A stretch of DNA of 64,000 bases from the NCBI GenBank assembly GCA_903813345.2, contig CAIIXF020000007.1, positions 37,844,759-37,908,758 of the forward strand. Reading direction: 5' to 3'. Origin of the DNA: Owenia fusiformis (lineage: Eukaryota > Annelida > Polychaeta > Sabellida > Oweniidae). Both the position numbers and the translations under genes were made by a program. This document shows, in pieces, positions 22,651 to 35,084 of the stretch. A model generated the notes under the pieces. The model had not been told where the DNA came from and made no database searches. It saw only the letters and a program-made list of their open reading frames with translations. Position 1 is the first letter of the stretch. Each line of letters begins with the position of its first letter.

Positions 22651-24149
22651 AAGGCCCGGTCACACCGCCTAAACGTTGCTGGAGCGTTCCTTGAAGGTTG
22701 AAAAAAACCATCAACGCTCGTAAACGTTCACCACCGTTTAACAAAAGTTGGCATCCGTTAAAGCAACGCTGTAAACGCTCGGCCAACGCGGATGTTTCTT
22801 GAGTGGCCATCCTAACGCTCCAAAAGTTTTGAGCTGCTCAAAATATTGCGAGCGTTGAAAAAGGGACAATTTTACGCCCTGGCAAAGTTTATCACCGCTC
22901 CACCAACGCCCAGTCAAAGTTTGGCACCGCTAGACGCAAGTTCGTGGACGCTTGAATCCGCTAGACCAACGCAGAAATCTTAAACGCTGGACCACCGCTG
23001 CTTCGCCAGCGTTGCCCGGGCGGCGATTAAACGTTGCACAAACGTCGGTGGAGCGGTTGTTAACGTTTTATCAGCGTACATGGGGTTGTTGGAACGGTGT
23101 AGGACATTGTCGCAGCGTTCCATGGCGGCGATGAACTTTGCTTTGGCGTTGGTATAGAGGTGTCGGAGCGGGACCAGAATTTGGCTATAAATACGTGGAG
23201 AAATGCACCACTGTGTAGAACACTGTGGAGACACTTGTGCATTTTACATTTGATATATATTCATGTCTGGCATTTCAATATTTTGCATTGTAAATTCCTA
23301 AATTAAGCGCTCAAAGTTTGTGATTTTGGATTTTAAAAAGGTGAATTATGCGATTTTTGTTTTTCATTAAATGTTAATACAAATAGACTTTTATTGAGAC
23401 CTTTATTCAAATATAGTATATATCTAGTGTTTTCACGTCAAGCAATTCAATAAATTATCTGTGAATTCTCTGCGCAGCTTGTAAAATGTTGCACTCGTCA
23501 TGGTATTATACAAAAAGTTGATGCGCGCACAGCAATGCAAAAAATTGTCATGCGTCATGATTATTACTTTGCTGTAAATGTTATTTGACATTGTTAAAGC
23601 AATTTGAACATAAATCGGTTCCAAGTAATGGAAATGCAACGATTAAATTGTGAAATGTTTGTTTGAAATGATATGAGAGATTATTAAAGAAAATTGTAAT
23701 GTTATTCATTCTTAATGTCATATTACATTAATAGAAGCACTTTAGATTTAAAACATTTCTTCTTTAATCCTTGAAGGATTTTTGTTAAAGTTACAAATTC
23801 CAATAAAGGTCTTTACTCTTAAACACTTCCCACTTGAAATAATTTCCCAGTAGTCAAACGCGATATGCTGCTAATCCAACGCTGCTGCTATTTATACCCC
23901 CACCGAGGCAACGCTCTCATGCGCAGAACGCCGCTACACCAACGCTCCCATTACCGCTAAACAAACGCTAGCTACCGCTCGCAACTGCTTAACCAACGCT
24001 AAAGCAACGCCGGCTTCAGCGGTGCACCGCTAAGCCAACGCCCGTGTTTTTGTTTTTTTCCCCATTTTGTGCGCGTTGACGAGCGTTGATGAATTTTTTC
24101 AACGTTCAAGGAACGCTCCAGCAACGTCCGGGCGGTGTGACCGGGCCTT
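22651..24149. mobile_element. 1.5 kb TIR element, GGCCCGGTCACACCGCC ends
   Basis: AAGGCCCGGTCACACCGCC at the left and GGCGGTGTGACCGGGCCTTT at the right start an inverted repeat that extends about 70 bases inwards (TTGCTGGAGCGTTCCTTGAA on the left, its complement on the right) with few mismatches. If the ends are taken at GGCCCGG, the flanks are TTAA and TTTA, a possible TTAA-type duplication. Subterminal DNA on both sides is packed with AACGCT and ACCGCT words. A minus-strand open frame at 22980-23234 (84 codons) is not a recognised transposase. Confidence 0.82.
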
Positions 24150-25185
24150 TATGCCTTTTACTACATGGAAAGGATATTCTTCAAGAACATGTATTAAGGT
24201 AGTTGTGTACACTCAGAAAAAACTTTGAAAATAGTTTATGCAGATATACCTAATTAATTCCTCGGTCTCTTTTCCAAGTACATCTACATACAGAATATAC
24301 AGAACTAGTATATTACTAAAGGACTTCTGCAGTATTGGAAAAATCATAGACTTGAGGAGAAATATGCTATATTAATTTCGAATTAGGAAAATGATATCAC
24401 AAATGACTGGACCTGTAGGCTGGAGTGAGTTAGAGTAGATTATAAGGTCACATATCAGCAATATTATTTTTTCATGCTTCACATAGTCGCTGTATCTTGT
24501 CTGTTCAGTCATGAGTTCAAATAATGGTTGTTTTCACAAAATCGCCTGTTGTTTTTAGTGACTTTTCCATGCTAAATTTAGTCAAGAATGGAGAATGTAA
24601 AGTGTGAAAGCAGTATTTTAAAAAAACATTAATGTAACTAAGCCATAAGAAGTAGATTCATTGTTTTGCGTCCCCTTGCTTGCACGATTTTGAGTAAATC
24701 AGAAAAAACAAACACATCCAAATAGCAATCACAAGGGTCTGAAAGTACTAATTGCATTTTGTTCAGTCAGAATCAGACAAAATGGAGGATAATTTGATGC
24801 ATGTCAAAATTGACGGTGTTATTGATTACTTTGGCATACATTGTGTAATTTTTCTTATTTTTTACCCTTGAATAATAGCTATGTTTAAATATATTGTATA
24901 AAATGTATAGATATGTGTTTGTAATCACTGCAAATTGGTATGTAATTCCGTTTTATGCCCATAAAATGTATGCATTTCCCAGCAAACAAGTTTATGTTTT
25001 TTCTTGAGTTAGTGTTTGTTTTCCTTGTACCTTGGATTTTGCCAGGACGCAAAACAAAGAATCTACTTCTGATGGCTTATTAATTAATTCTTGCAATCGT
25101 AATTTTATTTTATGAAAGAGAATTGATATTTCTGATCAAATAAATACTGATGTTCTTGAAGATTAACGATGTATAGAATAAATCA
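24150..25185. other. No gene seen
   Basis: AT-rich. AAGTAGATTCATTGTTTTGC at about 24650 and its near reverse complement (GCAAAACAAAGAATCTACTT, about 25049) form a spaced inverted pair about 400 bases apart, probably another small fold-back repeat. Confidence 0.4.
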
Positions 25186-25480
25186 GATGCGAGTAGGTAG
25201 TTACTAGTTTCACCACCAGGTGGCTCATTTGGGTCAGATAGCATGGCGGTAATGAGTAGAAAGTTTCCTTAACTTAAATATTCATCAGGTCTATTGGGAA
25301 TATCCCCTAACTAGAAGTCACATTTTCAAAAGTTGAAAAACAGTTTTTGAAACTACATTTCTAGACGTACTTTTATATGCAGAAATATGACATCAGGAAT
25401 ATTTAATGACATAAATTAAGATTATTTCTACTCACATCTAGTCTACTTTCTACTTTTTTCCTACTGATTGTGCACTGCAT
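25186..25480 (+). repeat. Left arm of a long-range inverted repeat
   Basis: CAGATGCGAGTAGGTAGTTA and TTTCACCACCAGGTGGCT open this arm. The same sequence appears inverted at 31800-31853. A second matched block (AGTCACATTTTCAA to TACATTTCTAGA, about 25315-25370) corresponds to about 31510-31590 inverted. Confidence 0.75.
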
Positions 25481-26102
25481 GATGTTTTAAAAATTTTAAA
25501 TTTTAAAAAAATTGCGACAATTTTTTCAAAATTTATTCTCAACAATTGTCTTTTGTCTCTAGTGGTACTTTAGTCACAGCTACTTGTAAAAAATTTTATT
25601 GAGCCAGCAGGCCACAGAAAAAGGGGTCTTATCTTATCTTATCGTTATCTTAAAAAGCACAAAGAGAGCTTTCAAATGAGCCATGGCTAAAGTCTTAACA
25701 ATCTTTCATTGCAGATATTAATCAAAATGATAGATTAAAATTTAGCACTTTTTCTTCTTAATCTTGGTCACATTTTTGGCTCTGTAGCACAATTTTAATT
25801 TTTGTGATACGACCGGTTTTCGTGTGTTGAGGCTTCATTAATATAACTTAAACACTATTTAATCGCTAAATTACCATACAATGGCATGAAATATACATAG
25901 ATCATGAAGTGATTTTTAATAATAACCAATCCTGTAAAAAGATGATTATTATAGCTTTCAAACATTTAACTTTATTTACATTTTCTTTTTTATATATTTA
26001 ATTTCTCAGCATTAACGATTTATATCACTAATTAACGTATTGATATCACATATAAGTTTATGCTGTTTGACATTTTAAGTAATATGTGTAATTTATTTAT
26101 AG

Positions 26103-26258
26103 GATCGAATCACCAAAGATGATGAACGCTTCGTTAACTGTTATTTATGGTTGCCATGGTACCAGGCTAGTGTCATAACTATCTTTGACATTAGATAACA
26201 AGTTACATTCACATATTGGAAATTGGATATTTAAGTAACTAATTGGAAGTAAACGCAG
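26103..26258 (+). ncRNA. Candidate noncoding or 5'UTR exon
   Basis: An acceptor-like TTTATTTATAG precedes 26103 and a perfect donor, CAG then GTAAGT, follows 26258. The longest inner frame starts ATGATGAACGCTTCG and stops after 19 codons. It could be an untranslated exon of a rightward transcript; no partner exon is established. Confidence 0.25.
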
Positions 26259-26373
26259 GTAAGTCTAACATTTCACTATAGATTTATGAGTTTGTTTATT
26301 TAGCACATAAAAGGGAATTATACATGTATATGTTCGTTTGTTTGTTCAGCAAATAAAATTATACATGTATATG

Positions 26374-26413
26374 TTTGCTTGTTTGTTTGTTTGTTTGTTT
26401 GTTTGTTTGTTTG
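26374..26413. repeat. (TTTG)n microsatellite
   Basis: About ten TTTG units. The preceding ~60 bases (TTATACATGTATATGTT) are also duplicated in tandem. Confidence 0.85.
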
Positions 26414-29400
26414 ATTATGATCAGTGATCAAGCTAGCTGGTATATCTTCGTATAGTTCTGTACAGAATTGTCAATAATTGGTCAAAAGTGGAAGAGTTAT
26501 TACGTCAAATAGTTGCTGGATGTTATGATTATCTTGAAAAAGATCTGAAAAAGATCTTTAAAAGTACAAGAGGGAGATTAGGATTGTCAGCAGAATTTGT
26601 ATAACCGAATGCCATCTCGATATGAAAAATGAAAAATTGCTAAAGATTAACATTTGAAGTTTGAAAACAAATAACCAAGGGAAATGATATCGCTTTTATC
26701 TGCTATTGGATAATGCAAGATTCAGATACTCCAAATGGGGTTTTTCATCATGATTGAGGAATAACAAAAAACATCAGTAACGAAAGCAAACTAAAGGTGA
26801 GAACATAACTTTTTGTTTTGATGGATGCCAATGTACGTATATATAGTTTTCAGAACAAGGGCTTTACTTAGTTAAATATCTTTTCAATCAATGAGGTCAG
26901 TAACAAAAGCAAATTAAAAGTTAAGAACACAACTTGTTTAAAATACTTGTTTTGTTGGATAGTTTTCAGAACAAGGGCTGAACAGAGTTAAATATCTTTT
27001 TAATCAACTTTTAAATTCAAAACAGTAAAACCTGTAAAGTAGAACATCTCTAGAAGTGGAACACCTCTGTTAGTGGAACACTTCAGAGTCTGAAGACTGT
27101 CAAATGAACTTCTATAGTGGAACACCTCCAAAGTGGAACACTTTTAGAGATGCCAAATGTTTTCTGCTTATACAGGTTCACTGTATTCATTATTCAATAT
27201 CATTTCTTGACAAATCTTTTTCTGAAGTACATGCAAATCCAAGCAATAGACAAATAACAATAGAAAACTCAAATTATCAATTAATGGTCGGTCAAATCAG
27301 ATAGTTTATCATGATATAAACGCTAAGGAATAAAATAAAAAACAATTGTTTTTGCTTTATTAGATCCATATTTTTTGAGTTTGCTTTTGGAAGTGCAAAT
27401 TCAGGACATTTATTCTTTTTTATTGCATATTGTGTAGATATATTTTGTTATTTCGTGCAACATTTTAGGATAATTTTGTAATTTCCTGCAACATTTTAGT
27501 TTTAAGAATAGTTTTTTGTGATTATAGGATTTTCTGATTTTTTTTATTATTTAGGATTTTTTAAATATATTAGAAGGCATATTAGCAGAATAGAAGCATT
27601 TTGGTGTTACAAAATACAACGAGGAGCCGCGTCTCAGAGATTTCAATTTGTAGGGTTGAGAGCTTCTTCATATTGTACTTTTCCATTTCATCCCTGATAC
27701 TGGAATCACCACATGATTGTAAAATCGAAAATAACATTAATTATCATGAGCGATGTTATAAAACCTTCTACAATTACTAAGCAGATAGATTTATCTTGCA
27801 TAACAATGGGACTACTCTGACGGATAGTTTAATTAATCGTCTCTGCAAATAAATCAGAATGACATTTGAGCCGATACAGGAAGTTAGGGGTTTTATCAAA
27901 ACTGATATAAGTAGCTTGAAGCAGAAACTGCATTGAAAATACTTCAAAGCGTCGGAAATATTGAGTAAAATTTTCAAGTTTATATTGGTTGGGGCAAAAA
28001 ACTGGATAGAAAATACTTAAGCGTCGGAAATATTGAGTATTTGACGTTTATTGGTTGGTCGGTTGATGGGTTGGTTTTATGAGGCCATGTGATGTCACTG
28101 TTAAGTAGACACATATCAACTTTGCCCCATTGTCTCCTAAAGGAGTAGTTTCTCTCACTACCCTGTAATTTACCTCGTCTCCCCCATCTCCCTACCAAAT
28201 TATGACCCCCCTGCTCCCTTTCTCTTTATTTAATCTATTTTCATCCCTTTGGTAAAATTGTTTTGACCATTCTGAATACAGGATTTAAAAAAGTTGACAT
28301 CGTGTGACATGTTCCCTTTCTTGTGACTATAGTCTAGAGATTTGAGAGCATCTTTTACTAAAGCATATTGTTTTAGGAACATTGTATAAGGTGCTGTATA
28401 AAGGCACTCGAGGGTAAAGATCAAATTCACTTAGTTTAAAATAGCGAGATGTAAATCTAATTTGTTGGTTTTACGAAATGTTACGTTTGACTTAATGTAA
28501 ATATATTCGTTCATTCACCCGTTATGTTGACTCTCTATATTCTTTCCCTGACAGGTTCATTTATCGCATCACGGTGAATTATGTAAAGCAAGTTGATTGA
28601 AACATTTCTTTTTGTGAGACATCCCAGATTTCCTGAAACACTATATGAATGCTAAAAGCTTTCTTCAATGCATATATCAAACAATGAGATCCTAGAGGTA
28701 AATCAGAATTTATAAGTCAGTCAGCGCGATTAACGATCTTTTGCTAGAGGTATACCTTGCCTCAGCTCTTAAAATAAAAGATACTTTTTTGATCAAGCCT
28801 CATAGATCGGCCAATAGATGCCTCTAAATTGTACAATCTTTCATTTTAGTGACGTAAATGAAAACTTCATTGGGAAATGCTTGACACAAAAACCATAGAT
28901 CTACTTTGTCATCTCTATTTGTCAGAGGGTAGTTCATTTATTAAGTTTAGGAAATTCAGGGTAATATGATAGTTCAGACTATACTCTTGTTCAATTGAAG
29001 ATCATTTTCCATGATTGATTGCCATTGAATATAATAAATAATTCATTATATAAACAGCTTGTGAGTTTTCTATAGTTAAATATAGATCTGGATCGATGCT
29101 AAAATTAAGATTAACAATTATTTTACAAATATGTGCAAATAGGGTGATATTTATTAAAAAAGCATACAAACTCTACCCGTGATGTATTAGTATATAAAAA
29201 AGAGGAAGACGATTAGACTAGAATTCCGATTGGATTTTTTTTAAATCAAAAAAACATTAAAACATTGTTAAAGTTCATAGTTAAGATGGAAAGTGGTCCT
29301 TTGAATATGATTATTGTTGCTTTGAATCACCCTTTTCAAGATGTGATTACCATTGTATCACTATGCTCTGTAAGTCATAGATAGACCTCAGAAATCATTC

Positions 29401-30339
29401 CATCAGCAAATCAGAGTTCAGCGTTTTCACCAGAAAATCTTTAGAACCTGAGGAAATAACCTTGTCATTCTCACAACTAAAAGCTATTACGCCAAAATTG
29501 CTGATTTTCAGACATTATTTTGGAAGAAAAAGAATCAAGAGTTTGTTGCTTAGATTCCTGCATTGATTTTAAATAAGTATGTAATGTATGGTTCACTGTG
29601 GTCTATGAATGTGTAAAATGGTCAGATATTTGTCAGAGTATAGCAGTGTACTACTCGTTTAAAAGCACAGGGTAGGTCCCAGCCATCCTCCTTAATTTTC
29701 ATAACCTCTATAGATTTCTTCTTAAGTCAGGGATCAGACAGAAATTGAATATTAGGGTTTATAATGGACGTCTAATACCTTGAATTAACACAAATACACA
29801 CTGAGTCAGACAAAATCTTGCCAATTATCAGGAGATCAAACTCAAATTAATGGAAATCAATGGGGTGATTTATTTTGGGCAGAAATGTCAAAAGTTGGTT
29901 AGTAGACTAAATTTGTCTTGTTTCTTGTTTTCAAAAAATCTTTTTTATATTGGTATGTAATGCAAATTTTTTTTAGCTCTCATGGTAAGCTTAAAGAATC
30001 AAACATTCAGTTGTCTATCTGTCTAAGTGGCCATCCGTCCTTCTGTCTGTCCATCAACAATTTTTCAATAAAACTCATATCCATTTTGTAGGGTGGTAAT
30101 TTGAGGAGATGGTATCAGCTATGACTTTTGCATTGTTTTGGGGTCATCTGCTTTTTTATCAAAAGTGATAACATATTGAAATGGTCTCCAACTTTTTTTG
30201 TGACGGCATTTGGCATCTGTAACATTACAATAAATTGTTGGTGACATTCTGTTGTTAATTAATGCCTTGTTCTTTGTTTATTTGACTTCTATGAATATGA
30301 TTCATAATTAATAAATTCATAAATATGATCCCAAATATA
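26414..30339. other. Long intergenic or intronic stretch, no gene supported
   Basis: AT-rich. At about 27020-27180 there is a remnant of the CAGTAAAACCTGT family with its TGGAACACCTC words. A strong acceptor-like tract (CTATATTCTTTCCCTGACAG, ends 28554) followed by a donor-like AGAG-GTAAAT near 28699 could define an untranslated exon. Short tandem TCAGTCAG and polyT runs occur. No coding frame stands out. Confidence 0.4.
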
Positions 30340-30605
30340 AAGAAATCATGAATAATGAATCTTTAATTGAATCATGAACTCTGAATATTTAATTGAATCA
30401 TGAACTCTGAATCTCTAATTGAATCATGAACTCTGAATCTTTAATTGAATCATGAACTCTCAATCTTTAATTGAATCATGAATCTGAATCTTTAATTGAA
30501 TCATGAACTCTGAATCTTGAATTTAATCATGAACTCTGAATCTTTAATTGAATCATGAACTTTGAATCTTTAATTGAATCATGAACTCTGAATCTTTAAT
30601 TGAAC
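30340..30605. repeat. 26-bp tandem repeat
   Basis: About ten copies of AATCTTTAATTGAATCATGAACTCTG with single-base changes and one 2-base deletion. Confidence 0.9.
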
Positions 30606-31001
30606 CAAGATACTGATCAAGCATATTGTACCACACGACCCATATGAGGACAAATATTGTCATTTCTGTCTTGTTATTATTGAGCTGGAAAGTTCAATTG
30701 TAACTCAAGCAAATAATAATTATTCTCAATATCAACTGAATCATGAAAACAAAATTAACGAGCACTCTTTTGGAATATGATAGCGCTCTCATTGTATGGT
30801 ATGGCTGATGATTTGCTGTATTTATTACTGGGCGATCTATATCTGTGTAATCATAATAGTACATATATAGTCCAATATGTAAATTTAGAATTGCTTCATA
30901 TAATATATACAATATACCACCAGGTATATGTACAGTAAAACATGTACAAGTGGAACAGCTTTCACATCTCTTAAAAGTGTTTCTGAGCTTCGTTTATTTA
31001 A

Positions 31002-31290
31002 CCTCTTGACTACCCAGAATGACAAGATTTCTCGTCACCTCAGAAATGACCTTGAAACCCAGAGGGACGAGAAAATCTGTCACAAAATTTTTCACAAAAA
31101 TTGATCTTATTTGAACAATTTTCATCCAATTTACAAAAAATGTTTCAAAATGTATAGAAATGATCTCTGCTATCTAATTTTACTAAGTTGAGCATCTTAA
31201 GTTGTATAGGTATGTAGTAAATGTCAAAAGGTGGCAAAAATGAAAAAATTCTCTGGTTTCAACCGATTTTAGAGCCTGGGATTCAAGAGG
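31002..31290. mobile_element. TTAA-flanked MITE
   Basis: The ends CCTCTTGA and TCAAGAGG are flanked on both sides by TTAA (30998-31001 and 31291-31294), as expected for piggyBac- or Kolobok-type insertion. A second copy of the same sequence lies at 63104-63401. Inside is the hairpin word GACGAGATTTCTCGTC in the second copy, slightly mutated here. Confidence 0.85.
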
Positions 31291-31479
31291 TTAACATTGA
31301 GTCACTTGGTCGTGGGAGTGGGAGTCTGAATAGTGCTTTACTTAGAAAGGTGTTTTACTTTATTTGGTTTGCTGTAATATACAATAACACTTACAAAATA
31401 AGTCAATTGATGCCCTTTGTTTTCACAATATGGTTTTCAATTGTCATGATTAGGAAAGATGAATGAAATTTTTTCATCG

Positions 31480-31853
31480 ATGGGATAAAAAACATATAGA
31501 GATATTTAAAATTACATCTAGAAATGTGGTTTTGAAAAGAGTTTATCAACTTTGAAAATTTAATTTTCCTTGAAAATGTGACTTCAAGGTCGGGGAGATT
31601 CCCCATAGACCCCATGTTGTAAAACCACAAAAAGTGAAATATCTTTCCTTGTGTTGGGCAGATAATATTTTCTTTTACTGGATATATGTTGATTTGTATA
31701 ATTATCACATACATAAGGGTAATATAAAAAGTGAACCACTAAAACTGATGCATATTCAATTTTAAGGGAATTTTGTAATACCCTTCCATGTTATTTCCCC
31801 CGAATCAGCCACCTGGTGGCGAAACTGGTAACTACCTACTCGCATCTGAGTAA
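31480..31853 (-). repeat. Right arm of a long-range inverted repeat
   Basis: Inverted counterpart of 25186-25480, ending AGTAACTACCTACTCGCATC-like sequence at 31853. Part of it (ATCTAGAAATGTGG through CACAAAAAGTGAAATATCTT) recurs at about 47770-47905, so the arm belongs to a dispersed repeat family. Confidence 0.75.
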
Positions 31854-32079
31854 TTGCTTATAAGGCAATGAGTGATAATCGCTAGACTTATGTTGGTTCG
31901 TTTGGAAGCTCTATTTAAGCGATTGTTCATTATGAGAAATTAAGTTTTTAAATGTATTTGTTACTTGTTACTTAAATAATAGTAGTTTTTAAATAATAAT
32001 GCTAATAACATGAAATGCTGATAAATCATCTCAATTGAAAATCAATCAATCCAAATTATTCATGCAGTTACACATTTTA

Positions 32080-32283
32080 GTTATCTCCCCAGGATTTTTT
32101 CTCAGGGAGGTTCATTATTCTCATTTTCACAATTCAGATGAAAATTGGTCTAAATATGCCAATTTTTCATGATTTTTCTCATTTTCAAGTGGATTCATAT
32201 GGATTTTCAGGTGGGTGCAAGCCTATTTTCAAAATCGCAGGTGGGTGCTGCGCCCTCTTGCTTTAATGCTGCCGAGATCACTG
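32080..32283. mobile_element. CAGTGATCTCC-family MITE
   Basis: About 204 bases ending in GAGATCACTG and starting with the mutated TTATCTCCCCAGG. The inside carries CAGGTGGGTGCAAGCC and GTGGGTGCTGCGCCC, diagnostic for this family (other copies at 45885, 50430, 51066, 52731). Confidence 0.8.
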
Positions 32284-33089
32284 CTATTCTTTTAAAATGA
32301 TATCCTATTTAGTATCCATGTCAGATTATTTGATTTTGAAGTCGGATAACATGCCAAAATATAATTAGTCTACAATTTAATTTCCTCAATACCAGTTTTC
32401 ATTGAGTTACAAAATTCTGTCATGAAATGATAAAAAGGAGAATTAATCAATCTACTATGATGTTCAACCTGACGTAAGATGCCTTAAATCTGAAACATTT
32501 GTAATTACATCAGAACAAGTGTTGATTTGTGTCCAATTGATTACAATTCATTGCAAGAACTAATAACCTTGTCTTCAACTTGTTAATGAACTCAACGGAA
32601 GAGGTTCATTAATTGGTATCCGTCATGAAAGTTATAAGCTGAAAGCTAAATTGAACTAGCTTTATCTCTAGTATAGTGACATACATGTACAGTAAAAACT
32701 CGTATTTCATACCTACTGAGGTTCTAGGTACATAACGAGTGGGCAGTGTATCTAGGGAGCTATCACCAAGGCCCGGGACCGGGATGTATCCATCCCGGTC
32801 CGCTCCTGATCAAAATAGGGATTTCACTTTTTTAAATTTTTTTTTCAATTATTTTTTCAAAATTTTTTTTCAAAATTGTTTTTCAAATTATTTTTTACAT
32901 TTTTTGTCAAAATGTTTTTTTCCCATTTCTCCTTCGGGAGATACATATTTCCCTTGGCATAAACCCTGTATCCAAAACCTCCTAGTACATAACCCTTATT
33001 TATTCTTGACCAGCCAGAAGTGTTGAGATTGGGAGGTGTTTGCATTTCAAGGTTTTTAACAAGGAAGCCTATGGTAGATTAAAGAATGG

Positions 33090-33320
33090 GACCAAAAAGT
33101 GTTCACATTAAGAGGTGTTCGGATTAGAGAGGTGTTCACATTAAGAGGTGTTCGGATTAGAGAGGTGTTCACATTTAGAGGTGTTCACATTAAATAGGTG
33201 TTCACATTGCAGAGGTGTTTACATTATAGAGGTGTTCACATTAAAGAGGTGTTCACATTGCAGAGGTGTTCACATTACAGAGTTGTTCGGATTAGAGAGG
33301 TGATATACAGGTTTTACTGT
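33090..33320. repeat. Short-period tandem array (GAGGTGTTCACATTA)
   Basis: About a dozen units of 14-18 bases built on AGAGGTGTTCACATT or AGAGGTGTTCGGATT. It ends with ACAGGTTTTACTGT, the terminus of the CAGTAAAACCTGT MITE family, so it is probably that element with internally expanded subrepeats. Confidence 0.85.
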
Positions 33321-33781
33321 TCTTTTTACAAACTCTAGTATGCCTGTCTTTAACCCGAATATTTCTTTTTAATAGTGTTGGAAAACCCCTATTGCCATGT
33401 CTTAAAAACTCTAAATTACAATCACACTTCTAGAATATACATTAGATGGACTTTGATACAAACATTTTATTCATGATAGATTTTATTAGAAGTCAATCAT
33501 GGTTCACAGTATAGACATGTATAGGGTTAACAAAAATAACCCTTTAACCTATTAAGGGTACTTTATTTTATTAATTTGTTGACTTAACAATCAGTGTATA
33601 TCATTAAAAATTTGTTAAATATATTTCTGTGTAAATTCATCACTCTGGTAATATACTGTATTAATAATAACTTAAATTCATTTACACTTCAGATGAAACA
33701 TTTTACTCTAAAGTAAATCAACTTATTGATTATTGTTAAATATAACTTTTGTCTATAACAATATATCACTTTATATAGTAT

Positions 33782-33905
33782 ACAGTAATACCCATATCAG
33801 CGGAACACCTTTAATATCTCTTAAGTGTTCCACTTGAGAAATGTTCCACTTATAGAGGTTCATTTGATATTTTTCACTTCACTCTGAAGTGTTCCACTTA
33901 TTAAG
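33782..33905. mobile_element. CAGTAAAACCTGT-family remnant
   Basis: Starts TACAGTAATACCCATATCAG and has the GGAACACCT and GTTCCACTT words of the family; the far end is lost. Confidence 0.5.
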
Positions 33906-33962
33906 CCTCAAGTACCAGGTCTTTCTCGTGCAAACATTGATATATACCAGGATATAACCAAG

Positions 33963-34094
33963 GGGTGGATCTGGGAACCAACAAGGGGGGGGAGACATCT
34001 GGTCTGAGAAAAAAACTTCTGCACTTACGTGGAAAAAAATTTTGGGCCCTTAAAACCAAAAAGTGGGCCCCCCAGATCCGCCAGTTTAACCCTG
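33963..34094. mobile_element. GGATCCGCC-family short copy
   Basis: GGTGGATCTGGGAACC at left and CCCCAGATCCGCCAG at right are inverted ends, with TGGGCCC words between. Confidence 0.7.
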
Positions 34095-34646
34095 GGGAAA
34101 AGTTGCCTGCAAAATCTATATTGTAAATGAATTGCGCAATTAGCCTATATCCTGTTTATGTGTATTATGCAATTATGGGATGTACCGCACATGTGCATTT
34201 ACTTATTTATTGGTTATTAACAACATGTTTTGCAGATATTTCCTCACAGTCATACCAAGAGATACGCAACATTATAGAATAAATTACATGATATGTATTG
34301 TCTCAAAATCAGAGAAAATCTGTATGATTTGCTGGGGAATAAAAATTTGTTTTAATTTTGTTTTGGGACAGGATCGGAGTTAGATCACCCTGGATATAGG
34401 CTCGGGAAAATATATAGAAAATTGAGTCAAATACATAACATAAAGAGATCTCTTCACTCGGTGTATCTGACTCGATCTTTTTTTTATATGTAGTTACCGG
34501 GCCTAAGGCCCTGGAGTTTACATGCAAATTATTTACTTTCTACTTTGAGTAATTGTTTGGAAATACCATAGTAAAAACTCATACTAGTAACTTTTCAAAA
34601 AAAATTCAAAAAAATGTTCACATTGAGAATTTTTCCCTTTGAGAGA

Positions 34647-35084
34647 CAGGCCTGTCAACTGTCACGCAATTTTCGTATTTGTCACACATTGGCTGAAGAA
34701 ATTGAAGTCACACCAGTTTCTTTTAGTGACAGAATATGTCACACAAATAAGCATTTTGTCACGTAAAATATTTCCGGAAAAGAACATAAAAAACAAATGC
34801 TGAAACATAAAAAAACGAACACAAAAAAATGCAGTTCGTTCAGAATTTTCATGCGAATTGCATATATGTCACGCATTTGCTTCAAAATTTTCCATCTGTC
34901 TGAGCGCAAAAAAATTGAGGTGTTCAAAATTTGGATGTATGCAATTATTAATTTGAACCAATGGTGTTTAAAATTTAGACCAATATGTTCAGATTTGGAC
35001 CAAAGTGTTCAAAGTTTAAACGAAGGTGTTCAACATTCGTTTTGTAAGTCACTCATTTTAGGTGTTCCCAAGTTGACAGGCCTG
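34647..35084. mobile_element. CAGGCCTG-family MITE
   Basis: 438 bases with CAGGCCTGTCAAC and GTTGACAGGCCTG ends. Flanks are GAGAGA and GTGAGA, a 6-bp duplication with one mismatch. This copy lacks the long C/G run present in most others. Confidence 0.9.

Noticed and set aside
22980-23234. 84-codon minus frame as a transposase
   Set aside because: Too short and no catalytic motif; it overlaps the AACGCT-rich part of the element and may be chance.
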